NCBI GenBank assembly: GCA_023434325.1
Contig: JAEYSX010000002.1
Coordinates: 62,001 to 126,000 of the forward strand
From: Candidatus Parcubacteria bacterium
Lineage (GTDB): Bacteria > Patescibacteriota > Saccharimonadia > Saccharimonadales > UBA4665
Direction of reading: 5' to 3'
Length of the DNA stretch: 64,000 nucleotides
How positions within the stretch are numbered: the stretch's first letter is position 1; each line of letters starts with the position of its first letter. This document shows, one piece after another, positions 42,964 through 51,454 of this stretch. Made by a program: the position numbers and the translations under genes. The notes beneath the pieces were generated by a model that ran no database searches, was not told where the DNA came from, and saw nothing but the letters and a program-made list of their open reading frames with translations.

Positions 42964-44057
42964 AACTCCATCCTCGCTTGCTGCAAACTGTGCACGGCCG
43001 CTACGATTGCCGACGGCGAGGCCTGAGGCCCAGGCGGCCACAAAAAATCCTGCAACAGCGGGCTTTTGGAACGCAGGCCCGGCGCCACCGCAAAATACAG
43101 CACTTTGTGCGGCACCCTCCACGGCGTATGCTGCGGATTTGTCTGTGCGTATAGCACAACCACGGGGGTTCGCAGTGCGGCCGCGATGTGCACCGAGCCG
43201 GTGTTATTAGATACCAACACATCGCAAAGATCGAGCACAGCACACCACTCGACCATCGTTAATTGGCCGACAAGGTCAAACGCCCGACCGCGCAAAGCGT
43301 GCAAAAGTGGCGCGAGTGTCGGCCGTTCTGCCTCGCTCCCGGTAAGCACAATCTGCCAACCGTCCGAGTAGAGTTGCTGCGCCGCGGCCGCATAATCCTC
43401 TAGACGATACTGTCGCTTTGGTTCGCTCGCCCCGGCGTGTAACACCAGCCAAGGACGGGCAAAGTCGAGACCGGCGCTCATCAGCCTGTCTCGCACCGCC
43501 GCGATTGCAACCACAGGAATACGAAGCGACAGCCGAACATCATCCGGCCGCCGCGCGCCTACGGTCGCCACCAAATCAAGCTGCCGCCGCACCTCATGGC
43601 GCACAAGCGCAAAAGGCTCTTGCTCTGGCACCCAACGCCTCATAAGCCGATACGGATTCTCGCGGCAATAGCCAAGTACGTCGCCGATACCCGCCAAGTA
43701 ACAGAGCATGGCCGCGGGTAGGGCACTCTGGCTGTAGGTCGTAAAAATCACCGCCGCATCAAACAAGCGCTCACGTAGCGCAGCCGCCGTCTCTGTAACT
43801 ACCGAGCTATCCTGCGCCGACTCCTGTTTTGTCCACGGAACCGCAAACTCCAGGTAATCATCCATCTCGGGAACATACCGAGCGATCGCCGCGCCGGCCG
43901 TCGACGTCAGTAGCGTAAGACGTGCATCAGGAAAAGAGGTCCTGAGCGCCCGGAACGCAGGCGTAGTCATCAGCACGTCGCCAAGGTTATCCAGCCGAAT
44001 GCACAGAATGTTTGTGCGATTACTCCACGCCGCGCGCGTCGCAATATCAGCCGCCAT
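42960..44057 (-). CDS. GT9-family glycosyltransferase (heptosyltransferase-like)
   Basis: 365 residues. ILCIRLDNLGDVLMTTPAFR near the N-terminus contains the conserved D-x-x-G-D of GT9 enzymes, and VSNNTGSVHIAAALRTPVVVLYA is the donor-binding loop, with Asn in place of Asp (NNTG rather than NDTG). ARPWLVLHAGASEPKRQY is the conserved central strand. The start is taken at the ATG at 44057; GTG at 44063, right after the HldE stop, is an alternative. It follows hldE directly, so ADP-heptose is the likely donor. Confidence 0.85.
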   Translation of the reverse strand: MAADIATRAAWSNRTNILCIRLDNLGDVLMTTPAFRALRTSFPDARLTLLTSTAGAAIARYVPEMDDYLEFAVPWTKQESAQDSSVVTETAAALRERLFDAAVIFTTYSQSALPAAMLCYLAGIGDVLGYCRENPYRLMRRWVPEQEPFALVRHEVRRQLDLVATVGARRPDDVRLSLRIPVVAIAAVRDRLMSAGLDFARPWLVLHAGASEPKRQYRLEDYAAAAQQLYSDGWQIVLTGSEAERPTLAPLLHALRGRAFDLVGQLTMVEWCAVLDLCDVLVSNNTGSVHIAAALRTPVVVLYAQTNPQHTPWRVPHKVLYFAVAPGLRSKSPLLQDFLWPPGPQASPSAIVAAVHSLQQARMEL

Positions 44058-44063
44058 AAGCAC

Positions 44064-45536
44064 TTATCGTTCGGCTGCCCGCTCCGCCCGGGCAATTACT
44101 TCGGTCGTAGAATAGTCGGGAACCAGCGGAATTATAGCGGTCCTGCCGCCAAAACGAGCGACCATCGCTGCCTCTGGCAAGCTATCCACCGTGTAATCGC
44201 CACCCTTGACGTACACGTCGGGTCGAATCGCAGCAACCAAGCGCTCTGCGGTGACTCCGCCAAACGCCACCACCGCGTCTACATCCGCCAGACCACACAG
44301 CACGCGCGCCCGATCTTTAAGCGTGTTCACTGGGCGCCCAGCACCTTTTAGGCTTCGAATACTTGTATCGTTATTTAGCCCCACAATCAAGACATCGCCA
44401 TACGACCGTGCCAACGCAAGACACGCGATATGACCGCTGTGCAAGATGTCAAAACAGCCGTTGGTAAAAACGATGCGCTTACCTTGCCGCCGCCACTGTT
44501 GCACCGTTGACTGCAACTGAGCGCGATGCGCAATAAATTTAGAGTCAGTGTCCAGCGACCGCAATAACTCTTCTTTTGAGCAACTGGCCGTGCCGGTTTG
44601 TTGCAGCACAACCGATGCAGCGGCCTGAGCCAGCTCTGTCGAGCGTAGCGCATCCAATCCTGACCCCAAGCCGATCGCTAGCGCCGCAGAGAACGTATCG
44701 CCGGCGCCCACCGCCTTGGTAGACTTAACCGGCTTACTCTGCGTACGGTAACAGTTCTCATCGTCCGCCCGAATGACCACTGTACCTTCGCTGTCGAGCG
44801 TTACAACCGCACACGCCGCGCCAGTCTTTGCAAGCAGCGCTTCGCGGTGCAACTCAAGCTGCTCGGAGCGCCCACCGGGCGGCAACACATCACCCAGACC
44901 GAGCAGCTCCAGCGCCTCTTGGTAATTAGGCTTTATAGCAGTGGCGCGTATGTCCCGATATTTACTAAGGTACTTGGAATCGATCAGTAGCGTTTTATTG
45001 TAGCGTCGCTGCAGCTCGGCGATTTCGCCGATTACCTCGTCGTTGAGCACGCCATGGCCGTAGTCCGACACCAACACTACATCTGCTAGCGCATAGGCGT
45101 TGCGCAGCTCGGCAAGCAACGCGGCGTTTGCCTCGCTTGTCAGGCGGCCGTCCGCGCCCGTATCAAACCGCGTCACCAATTGTCCGCCCGCCATCACGCG
45201 GCTGACCGTCCGTGTACGCCACGACCCATCCACCACACAGCGGCGCGCATCCACGCCGCATGCTACCAACAAATCCAACAAGCGCATGCCGTCTTCGTCG
45301 TCGCCAATCACAGACAAGAGCGTGGTTCGCGCGCCCAAGCTCGCAACATTGACCGCCGTATTTGCCGCTCTTCCGGGTGTCCATGTCTGGCGCTCTACCT
45401 CGACAATCGGAACAGGCGCTTCGCGGGCAAGGCGAGCGGCCACGCCCTGCAGGTCGACATCCAAGGTCGCCTCGCCAATTACCAACACGCGCATATCCGA
45501 CGCTTTGCGTAGCGCTTGCCGCAAATCGCTATGCAT
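44064..45536 (-). CDS. hldE: Bifunctional heptose 7-phosphate kinase / heptose 1-phosphate adenylyltransferase
   Basis: 490 residues, near the length of enterobacterial HldE. Residues about 15-330 are a PfkB/ribokinase domain: VIGEATLDVDLQG at the start, GRAANTAVNVASLGA, and the catalytic VKSTKAVGAGDTFSAAL. Residues about 345-490 are a cytidylyltransferase-type domain: IVFTNGCFDILHSGHIACL, VYVKGGDYT and the C-terminal YSTTEVIAR. It phosphorylates D-glycero-D-manno-heptose 7-phosphate and later activates the 1-phosphate to ADP-heptose. The ATG overlaps the gmhB stop by 8 bases; longer upstream frames lie inside gmhB. No gmhA or hldD lies in the window. Confidence 0.93.
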   Translation of the reverse strand: MHSDLRQALRKASDMRVLVIGEATLDVDLQGVAARLAREAPVPIVEVERQTWTPGRAANTAVNVASLGARTTLLSVIGDDEDGMRLLDLLVACGVDARRCVVDGSWRTRTVSRVMAGGQLVTRFDTGADGRLTSEANAALLAELRNAYALADVVLVSDYGHGVLNDEVIGEIAELQRRYNKTLLIDSKYLSKYRDIRATAIKPNYQEALELLGLGDVLPPGGRSEQLELHREALLAKTGAACAVVTLDSEGTVVIRADDENCYRTQSKPVKSTKAVGAGDTFSAALAIGLGSGLDALRSTELAQAAASVVLQQTGTASCSKEELLRSLDTDSKFIAHRAQLQSTVQQWRRQGKRIVFTNGCFDILHSGHIACLALARSYGDVLIVGLNNDTSIRSLKGAGRPVNTLKDRARVLCGLADVDAVVAFGGVTAERLVAAIRPDVYVKGGDYTVDSLPEAAMVARFGGRTAIIPLVPDYSTTEVIARAERAAER

Positions 45537-46107
45537 GATCGGCCTCCAGGATATAATCGGCAGCTTGTTCAAGATTCTGCGCGTATACATCTGGCGTTCG
45601 ATACGAGCCGGGCGTCCACTCTGTTTCGTTGCCGCGATCTAGCAACACGGTCCTGCATCCCGCGCGGTTGCCGGCCTCGACATCGTCCAAAATATCGCCC
45701 ACCATCCACGAGTCCGCCAGCGAAACACCGTAATCCCGCGCCGCAGCACACAACATGCCGGGCAACGGCTTGCGACATTCGCACGCAAAGGCGTACGCGG
45801 GCTGCCTGCCGCTCGGATGATGCGGACAGTACCGCACGCCAATCAAACTGATGCTTTGCTCGCTGAGTTGACGCGTCATCTCGTCCAGCAAAGCGCCGAG
45901 CGCCCGCTCGTCAAACAATCCCATCGCCACGCCGGATTGATTGGTAACGACCACAAACACATACCCGGCTTGCTGCAGGCGACGCAGCGCTGGCACAGCG
46001 TCCCGGTACCACACGATATGTGCCGGGTTCACATCATAGTGCGCATTGTGCACCAACGTGCCGTCTTTATCCAAAAAAACAGCCCGGGCAGCAACACTTA
46101 CGGCCAT
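45529..46107 (-). CDS. gmhB: D,D-heptose 1,7-bisphosphate phosphatase
   Basis: 192 residues, a HAD phosphatase of the GmhB / histidinol-phosphatase group. Motif I is VFLDKDGTLV (about 10-19), motif II VVVTNQSG, and motif III-IV CRKPLPGM...WMVGDILDDVEAG. The zinc site CPHHPSG...ACECRKP distinguishes GmhB. It removes the 7-phosphate between the two HldE reactions. GGAGACC before the ATG at 46107 fixes the start; the ATG lies 10 bases inside the SDR gene. It directly precedes hldE, as expected for the heptose pathway. Confidence 0.9.
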   Translation of the reverse strand: MAVSVAARAVFLDKDGTLVHNAHYDVNPAHIVWYRDAVPALRRLQQAGYVFVVVTNQSGVAMGLFDERALGALLDEMTRQLSEQSISLIGVRYCPHHPSGRQPAYAFACECRKPLPGMLCAAARDYGVSLADSWMVGDILDDVEAGNRAGCRTVLLDRGNETEWTPGSYRTPDVYAQNLEQAADYILEADHA

Positions 46108-46823
46108 GAGGTCTCCTTCATCGGCAGCACCATAATTTCGGGAACAACCACCTCCGGCGGCAACGAGAGCAGGGAACAAACCACCGTCGCTGCATGGTGC
46201 GGATCCTGCAGGGTAGAGGCATCGACCTCAGGAAACCGCTCCATGATAAACGGCGTGCGCATGCCGCCCAAAATCGCCGCCGTCACCTTAACCCCGTCGC
46301 GGCGAAGCTCGGCATGGAGTGCATGGCTATACCCCAGCAATCCCCATTTGCTGGCGTGATAGGCCGACGCCTCGGTCCAGGCGCGCTTGGCCGCCGTGGA
46401 TACAATGTTGATGATATGTCCCTGGCGCGCCTGAATATCGGCCAGCAGCGCCGAGCTCATCAAAAACGGCCCGCGCAAATTAATAGCCACCACGCGGTCC
46501 CACTCTTCGACCGTCAATGTCTCGACAGGCTTGGTCACGTCGACACCGGCGTTGTTAATCAGATAATCGACATGAATGTGCGCCTCACGGATCAGCTCTG
46601 TCGTGCGCTCGACCGAGGCCGGATCGCTCACGTCCAGCTGGTAGGCCGCCGCCGTACCTCCATCGGACACGATGGATATAACCGCCTCTTCGGCCAGTTC
46701 GGCGCGGACATCGCACACCGCCACGGTTGCGCCTAGCTGCGCCAATGTCTCGGAGAGCGCCCGTCCAAGCCCTTGGCCTCCGCCCGTGACCACGGCAACC
46801 TTACCCTCTAGTTGACGCTTCAT
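46098..46823 (-). CDS. Short-chain dehydrogenase/reductase
   Basis: 241 residues, classical SDR. The cofactor motif is VVTGGGQGLGRALSE (about 11-25), followed by D in VCDVRAE (suggesting NAD preference), NNAGV at about 90-94, and the active site Ser (NIVSTAAKR) with YHASK (Tyr-x-x-x-Lys) near residue 154. It could oxidise or reduce a sugar in the glycan pathway; it is not HldD, which belongs to the extended SDR group. It overlaps the genes on both sides within the heptose operon. Confidence 0.87.
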   Translation of the reverse strand: MKRQLEGKVAVVTGGGQGLGRALSETLAQLGATVAVCDVRAELAEEAVISIVSDGGTAAAYQLDVSDPASVERTTELIREAHIHVDYLINNAGVDVTKPVETLTVEEWDRVVAINLRGPFLMSSALLADIQARQGHIINIVSTAAKRAWTEASAYHASKWGLLGYSHALHAELRRDGVKVTAAILGGMRTPFIMERFPEVDASTLQDPHHAATVVCSLLSLPPEVVVPEIMVLPMKETSWP

Positions 46824-48058
46824 ACGACATCCTCCATCCTTTTATAAAGTGCCGCGGTTTGTTCGGCGACGGCAGCCCACTTAAATTTACTGATGTCGGC
46901 AAGCGCGTTTTGCTCGAATCGGGCAAGTAGCTCGGGCGCAGAGAGCAGCTCGGCCATGCGCTCGGCCAAAGCCTGCGGTTGTTGCGCCGGCACCAAAAAA
47001 CCGTTATGTCCGTCCTGAATAATGTATTTAAGCCCACCTACGCGCGAGCCGATCACCGGCGTGCCGCAAGCCATCGACTCGAGTGGCGTCATGCCAAACG
47101 GCTCGTACCACGGCGTGGTCACAAAAATATCTGCGGCACTATAGTAGTAACGCAAGGTAGAACGCTCACGCCGCCCCACAAAGGTCACCAGCTCTGCGAC
47201 ATCATGCTCGAGCGCAACCTGCTGCAGGCGTCCAATCTCGGGAGTGGTCAGCGGATCGGGCTGATCCGTATCGCCGCCCACAATCAGCAAATGCGCCCGC
47301 ACGCCCATGTCGTGATACAAAATGCCGAGCGCCTCGATCACCGTATCGATGCCTTTGCGCGGCACCAAACGCCCCAGCTGCAAGATAATCTGTTCGTCCG
47401 GCGAAAGCCCCAAGGCCGCCCGCGCCTGCATCTTTTCTACCGGATAAAAATCATCGGTATTATAGCCGTTGGGAATCACCGTAATTTTTACCGGATCTGC
47501 GCCATACAATTGCAGCAAATCCTCGCGGTCTTGCGGACATAAGGCAATAATGTGGTCGGCCTCGTCGATAACACGCTGTTCGATGATCAACCGAACCTCA
47601 GGGAACCCGTCTTCGTCACCCAAATGCATGCGGCGCACACGGCCGAGCGCATGGAACGTCACCACGTACGGAATGCCGAGCATTTGCTTGATGTCCGCCG
47701 CCGCCATACCCGACATAAAAAAATGAGCGTGCACCAGCGCGTACGGCGACGGCGAACCCTCGCAAAAAGCCAAAATCTTGTCGGTAAATTCGGGCATATA
47801 TTGCAAGATATCCTCTTTGGCGACAGGCAGAGGAGGGCCGGCGCGGATATGCACAACCCGCACGCCATCAAGCCACTCAACCTCGTCGGGCAACTGATCG
47901 TCATCACGCCGGGTAAAGATATCCACGTCATACCCAAGCGTCACCAAATGCTGCGCCAGCTCGCCAACCACCACGTTCTGCCCGCCAGCATCCACCCCGC
48001 CCAAAACGGCCAGTGGCGATGCATGTTCGCTAATAAGCGCAATCCGTTGCCGTGGCAA
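46820..48058 (-). CDS. GT4-family glycosyltransferase, first gene of the heptose-glycan operon
   Basis: 412 residues, GT-B fold. The N-terminal domain has PLAVLGGVDAGGQNVVVGEL (the GGQ loop of sucrose-phosphate-synthase/MshA-type enzymes) and the C-terminal domain has QLGRLVPRKGIDTVIEAL and TPWYEPFGMTPLESMACGTPVIG (the E-x7-E motif). The donor is probably a UDP- or ADP-sugar. It starts at TTG with a strong GGGAGG ribosome binding site 6-7 bases upstream. Its stop overlaps the SDR start (ATGA). It may add the first sugar of the glycan. Confidence 0.87.
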   Translation of the reverse strand: MPRQRIALISEHASPLAVLGGVDAGGQNVVVGELAQHLVTLGYDVDIFTRRDDDQLPDEVEWLDGVRVVHIRAGPPLPVAKEDILQYMPEFTDKILAFCEGSPSPYALVHAHFFMSGMAAADIKQMLGIPYVVTFHALGRVRRMHLGDEDGFPEVRLIIEQRVIDEADHIIALCPQDREDLLQLYGADPVKITVIPNGYNTDDFYPVEKMQARAALGLSPDEQIILQLGRLVPRKGIDTVIEALGILYHDMGVRAHLLIVGGDTDQPDPLTTPEIGRLQQVALEHDVAELVTFVGRRERSTLRYYYSAADIFVTTPWYEPFGMTPLESMACGTPVIGSRVGGLKYIIQDGHNGFLVPAQQPQALAERMAELLSAPELLARFEQNALADISKFKWAAVAEQTAALYKRMEDVV

Positions 48059-48201
48059 GAGCGGCCTCCCTTCGGTAGTAACTCCTGGTTTATTTGCAGC
48101 TAGTCATCTGCCTGCCGTACAGTTCATGTTTTGACTGTATGTCATGCCGCTCATCTTCTCTATTAGATATCTCATACGGGGGCGCGGCGCTCGGGTACGT
48201 G

Positions 48202-48235
48202 CTAAAAGACGCGCCCCGCAGAGCGCGCCTTTTAG
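48202..48235. terminator. Hairpin terminator between the membrane-protein gene and the heptose operon
   Basis: CTAAAAGACGCGC (48202-48214) pairs with GCGCGCCTTTTAG (48223-48235), with one mismatch, and the arms have A-rich and T-rich ends. It ends the minus-strand gene at 48255 before the glycan operon starts at 48058. Confidence 0.8.
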
Positions 48236-48254
48236 GCATTGATAAGTAGAAGAT

Positions 48255-48800
48255 CTACTGCAGCCGCTTCATGTGGCGGATGCCAAGCAGCACCAGCACC
48301 ACCATTACAATCGAGCCGATCAGCGAGGCAATCGCCGCATAAAACGCGATCATACCAAAGGTCCAGTACGCATAACCGGTGCCCAGCAAAATGCCGCGGA
48401 GCGTTTCGCCCTGAAACAGCGTGTTCTTTTGCTGCTGCAACTTTTGGTTGGTTGGGTCTGCCATAGAGAGCGCGCTTATCTCGGAATACGTTTTGCCGCC
48501 GGCAATCTTCTCTAGGTGATGACCGATATAGTCGTTGGCGTACGCCTTGGCTTTTGGCCCGTCGTCAACCATCTGTCCGGCGTACTTTTGCAGGGTAGGG
48601 TATTCCTCGGGGTTTAGCTCTGGGCTGCCTTTTTCTGGAAAGTAGATCTTTTGCGCCGCCAGCTCGGTTCGCACCTGGTTGGTTGCAAACTTATAGCCGT
48701 ACCACGCAAACGCACTAGCCACCAAGAGCACTAGCGCAGCCGCGCTGCCGAGCAATATAAACACCTTATCTATCGCCAATCGCTCTGCCTTTTTACTCAT
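48255..48800 (-). CDS. Membrane protein with external domain, unknown function
   Basis: 181 residues. A first membrane helix (about 14-34) is followed by a ~100-residue polar domain (KIYFPEKGSPELNPEEYPTL, then YIGHHLEKIAGGKTYSEIS), and one or two helices near the C-terminus (about 140-175). The domain lies outside if the basic N-terminus stays inside. The tail ends in basic residues (GIRHMKRLQ). GGGAGG before the ATG is a ribosome binding site. It is divergent from the CRP-like gene, so the palindrome at 48894-48911 could also control it. Confidence 0.7.
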   Translation of the reverse strand: MSKKAERLAIDKVFILLGSAAALVLLVASAFAWYGYKFATNQVRTELAAQKIYFPEKGSPELNPEEYPTLQKYAGQMVDDGPKAKAYANDYIGHHLEKIAGGKTYSEISALSMADPTNQKLQQQKNTLFQGETLRGILLGTGYAYWTFGMIAFYAAIASLIGSIVMVVLVLLGIRHMKRLQ

Positions 48801-48893
48801 ACCAATATATCCTCCCTTTATTTTTGCGCCTACTCGGGCAACGCCGCTTATGCTTTTATACTAATCTAGTTTACGTCGCATTACAAAAAGTCG

Positions 48894-48911
48894 CTGTGAC
48901 GCGCGTCACAG
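48894..48911 (+). promoter_or_regulatory. CRP-type palindrome upstream of the Crp-like gene
   Basis: TGTGA (48895-48899) and TCACA (48906-48910) with a 6-base CGCGCG spacer form a perfect CRP-consensus palindrome, extended by C/G to 48894-48911. It lies 52 bases before the regulator's start. If CATAAA at 48931-48936 is the -10 box, the centre falls at about -40.5, so autoregulation is plausible. It also lies upstream of the divergent membrane-protein gene. Confidence 0.7.
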
Positions 48912-48962
48912 CCATACTTGCCGGCTCGCGCATAAAAGGTTAGGCTTTAGATAAGGAACAAG

Positions 48963-49613
48963 ATGAACAACGTCCAACAAAAAGTCGCGGCCTTTTTTGA
49001 GGCATATCCGCTGCGCAAAATAGATAAATCCCAAACGCTTATCCACGCCGGCGAACCGCTAGAGCACGTGTTTTATCTGGCAAAGGGCAGGGTAAATCAA
49101 TATGACATCAGCCCGCGCGGCACAGAGGTAGTCGTCAATATCTTTAAACCCGGCTCGTTTTTTCCCATGTCATCGGCAATTAACGGCACGGCGCCCGAGT
49201 ACTTTTTTGGCGCCGCGACAAATGCCGAGGTGTATGCCGCACCGGCAAAAGATGTTGTGCAGTTTTTGCACGACAATCCCGACGTACTTTTTGACCTGTT
49301 GTCACGAGTCTACAGGGGTGCCGACGGCCTACTCAAGCGCATGACCCATATGATGGCGGGGGATGCCAAGAGCCGGCTTATATTTGAGATTATCAACTCG
49401 GCCTATCGCTTTGGCGAACCGCAGCCGGACGGAAGCGTCATTGTTGCGCTTAACGAGGGCGACCTGGCGCGGCAATCCGGCTTGGCGCGCGAAACCGTCA
49501 GCCGCACTATGCAGTCGCTCAAAACGACCGAGCTAATTACCGTCAATGGTGGCGGACTCGTCATCAAAAACATCGAGTCGCTACAAGCACTTCTTACCGC
49601 AGGCACGCCCTAA
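48963..49613 (+). CDS. Crp/Fnr family regulator with CRP-like recognition helix
   Basis: 216 residues: a beta-roll sensor (about 15-110), a dimerisation helix, and a winged helix (about 150-205). The recognition helix is GLARETVSRTMQSL, which keeps the Arg-Glu-x3-Arg pattern that in E. coli CRP contacts the TGTGA half-site. The phosphate-binding cassette of cAMP receptors (GE...RS) is not seen (MSSAINGTAPEYFFG instead), so cAMP is probably not the signal; redox or another ligand is possible. AAGGAAC is the ribosome binding site. Perfect TGTGA-N6-TCACA sites are found at 48895 and, slightly imperfect, at 50262. Confidence 0.85.
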   Translation: MNNVQQKVAAFFEAYPLRKIDKSQTLIHAGEPLEHVFYLAKGRVNQYDISPRGTEVVVNIFKPGSFFPMSSAINGTAPEYFFGAATNAEVYAAPAKDVVQFLHDNPDVLFDLLSRVYRGADGLLKRMTHMMAGDAKSRLIFEIINSAYRFGEPQPDGSVIVALNEGDLARQSGLARETVSRTMQSLKTTELITVNGGGLVIKNIESLQALLTAGTP

Positions 49614-49630
49614 GGTACCGCGCAAAAATT

Positions 49631-50227
49631 TTAGTAAAACTTTAGCAGCATAGCCAACACCACGAGCGCCACCAGCACAAACCAGCCAAAGATGTCCGCG
49701 CCGCTACGCACGCCTCGCGCCAGCAGCGCCCGTCCACGCTCGCCAATCGGCAAATCAGCGGCATTCAGCCGCAACCAACCCCAGTTGGTAACCACCAAAC
49801 CCGCAAAGCAAAAGAGGCACAGTATGCACAGCGATCCGATCACAAAAATGCTCTGTGCCATAAGCCACAGCGCAAAACCAAGTGTCAAAAGCGAGGCGGC
49901 CTGAACCAGCAGACGCAGCAGCCGAGGCAGCGACGCGCCCATCAGCCCGGCGGCTGCCATCGAGACAAAGATCGTGAACAACACCAAGCACAGCAACGAA
50001 TTTGGAAATCCAAACACCGAACTCTGCCACGAGTTAAGCACGCTACTACAGCTAAACACGCTGTTAAGATCGCATGCCAACAGCTTATCTTTGTTTTCTA
50101 GCAGTCTGATTTTCTCGATAGTCTGTATAAACGCCGCCGCTACGCCCACTGCGCCGCCGGCCGTCATTATTGCGTATATTGGTCTGGCAGAACTTACGCC
50201 GCCCGGCACTTGATTTGTTTGCTTCAT
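49631..50227 (-). CDS. Vitamin K epoxide reductase (VKOR) family protein
   Basis: 198 residues, five membrane helices. The periplasm-side loop cysteines are C52 and C60 (ACDLNSVFSCSSVL), and the redox-centre CxxC is C134-C137 (GSLCILC). Bacterial VKOR re-oxidises a DsbA-like partner with quinone, driving disulfide formation in exported proteins; no thioredoxin domain is fused here. On the minus strand TATAGT (50240-50235) ends 7 bases before the ATG, so it is probably leaderless, and the palindrome at 50262-50277 is centred at -41.5 from the predicted transcription start, the position of class II CRP activation. Confidence 0.88.
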   Translation of the reverse strand: MKQTNQVPGGVSSARPIYAIMTAGGAVGVAAAFIQTIEKIRLLENKDKLLACDLNSVFSCSSVLNSWQSSVFGFPNSLLCLVLFTIFVSMAAAGLMGASLPRLLRLLVQAASLLTLGFALWLMAQSIFVIGSLCILCLFCFAGLVVTNWGWLRLNAADLPIGERGRALLARGVRSGADIFGWFVLVALVVLAMLLKFY

Positions 50228-50261
50228 GCCTGCGACTATACAGCCGCCACATCAGCACCGC

Positions 50262-50277
50262 AGTGACGGCGGTCACA
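50262..50277. promoter_or_regulatory. CRP-type palindrome shared by the VKOR and site-2 protease promoters
   Basis: AGTGA (50262-50266), a 6-base spacer, and TCACA (50273-50277) differ from the CRP consensus in one base. The centre is at 50269.5. From the predicted VKOR start (50228, minus strand) it is at -41.5; from the start predicted for the site-2 protease with TATTTT at 50319-50324 (50331, plus strand) it is at -61.5. These are the standard class II and class I CRP positions. Confidence 0.65.
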
Positions 50278-50344
50278 GTTGGTAGTATTTATAACTTACT
50301 CGCCCACATACGCTGTGCTATTTTGATGCAGGAGCAAAGAGAGT

Positions 50345-51454
50345 ATGCAACTTGGCGGAATACGACTAGCAAAAATATTTGGCATCGAGATCTGGCTGGA
50401 TTACTCGTGGCTGATCATCTTCTTTCTGATTTTTGTGACCTTTACCTTTGGGCTGCTGCCGGCGATGTTTCCGGAACTGTCGCTGCCGGTGTCTATCTTG
50501 ACGGGACTGTTTACCACCGTCTTGTTTTTTGTCTCGGTGATCGCGCACGAGCTAGGGCACAGCATTTACGCTCGCAGTCAGGGGCTAGAGATTCGCCGCA
50601 TCACGCTGTTTGTGTTTGGCGGCGCCTCCGAGCTAATCGAGGAGCCCAAAACACCCCGCCAAGAGTTTATCATGGCGGCGGTCGGTCCGCTTACCAGCTT
50701 GGGAGCGGGCGTTATCTTTGGGATATTGTGGTGGGTCGGTCGCGACATCGGCTTTGCGCCACTGGCGGCCATCGGCGGCATCTTGGCTGTCATCAATGTT
50801 TCGCTGGCGATCTTTAATCTGCTACCCGGATTTCCGCTGGACGGCGGGCGCATCCTGCGCTCGATCATCTGGCAAAAAACCGGCAGCCTCGAGCGCGCCA
50901 CGCGCCGCGCCGCTGTAGGAGGCCGCATCCTTGGTATCGGCCTCATCGTCTTGGGTGTTATCGAAATACTGTTTTCCAGGCTAGCGGGCGGCCTATGGCT
51001 TATCCTGATCGGGCTGTTTTTGTACCAGGCAGCCAACCTCAGTTATGCCCGCACCATGTCGCAAATTGCGCTGCGCGACCTGAGCGTACGCGATCTGATG
51101 ACGCGCAGTTTTACCTCTGTGCCACGCAACATGCTTATCAAGGATTTACTCGAGAAGTACATCCTACGCCAAAAAGACCCAGTAGTGGCGGTGCGCCCGG
51201 ACAAAGAACATCCGGCCGGCATGCTGGATATCCGACTGGTGCCGGAGTGGGGCTTACGTAACAACATCGCCTCCTTTTTGCCAGAAAAAACCCGCACGCT
51301 TACGCCTGGCGACTCGGCCATCAAAGCATTGGACACTATGATGCGCACCGGAGCAGAGAAGTTGCCGGTCATCGACCGAGGCAAGCTGGTCGGCGTCCTA
51401 ACCGCCGGACAAATCCAGACCTACATCGACGGCAAGAGCAAACTAGGAGGCTAA
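50345..51454 (+). CDS. Site-2 protease family zinc metalloprotease with CBS domains
   Basis: 369 residues. Membrane helices surround the zinc site H68-E69-L70-G71-H72 (IAHELGHSIYA) and the third ligand region NLLPGFPLDGGRIL (about 160). Two CBS-type repeats follow (about 245-365; VRDLMTRSFTSVPRN, ALDTMMRTGAEKLPVIDRG). M50 proteases cleave transmembrane segments, often of anti-sigma factors or signal-peptide remnants; CBS domains may sense adenine nucleotides. GAGAG precedes the ATG. It is divergent from VKOR and shares the palindrome at 50262-50277. It ends inside the next gene by 4 bases, convergently. Confidence 0.87.
   Translation: MQLGGIRLAKIFGIEIWLDYSWLIIFFLIFVTFTFGLLPAMFPELSLPVSILTGLFTTVLFFVSVIAHELGHSIYARSQGLEIRRITLFVFGGASELIEEPKTPRQEFIMAAVGPLTSLGAGVIFGILWWVGRDIGFAPLAAIGGILAVINVSLAIFNLLPGFPLDGGRILRSIIWQKTGSLERATRRAAVGGRILGIGLIVLGVIEILFSRLAGGLWLILIGLFLYQAANLSYARTMSQIALRDLSVRDLMTRSFTSVPRNMLIKDLLEKYILRQKDPVVAVRPDKEHPAGMLDIRLVPEWGLRNNIASFLPEKTRTLTPGDSAIKALDTMMRTGAEKLPVIDRGKLVGVLTAGQIQTYIDGKSKLGG

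Noticed and set aside
46098..46823. SDR gene as HldD, the heptose epimerase
   Set aside because: It is a classical short SDR of 241 residues with YHASK and a TGGGQGLG cofactor loop; HldD is an extended SDR of about 310 residues.
48119..48140. TACAGT/ACTGTA inverted repeat upstream of the glycan operon
   Set aside because: Arms are only 6 bases around a 10-base spacer and no promoter boxes are placed well around it; chance is a good explanation.
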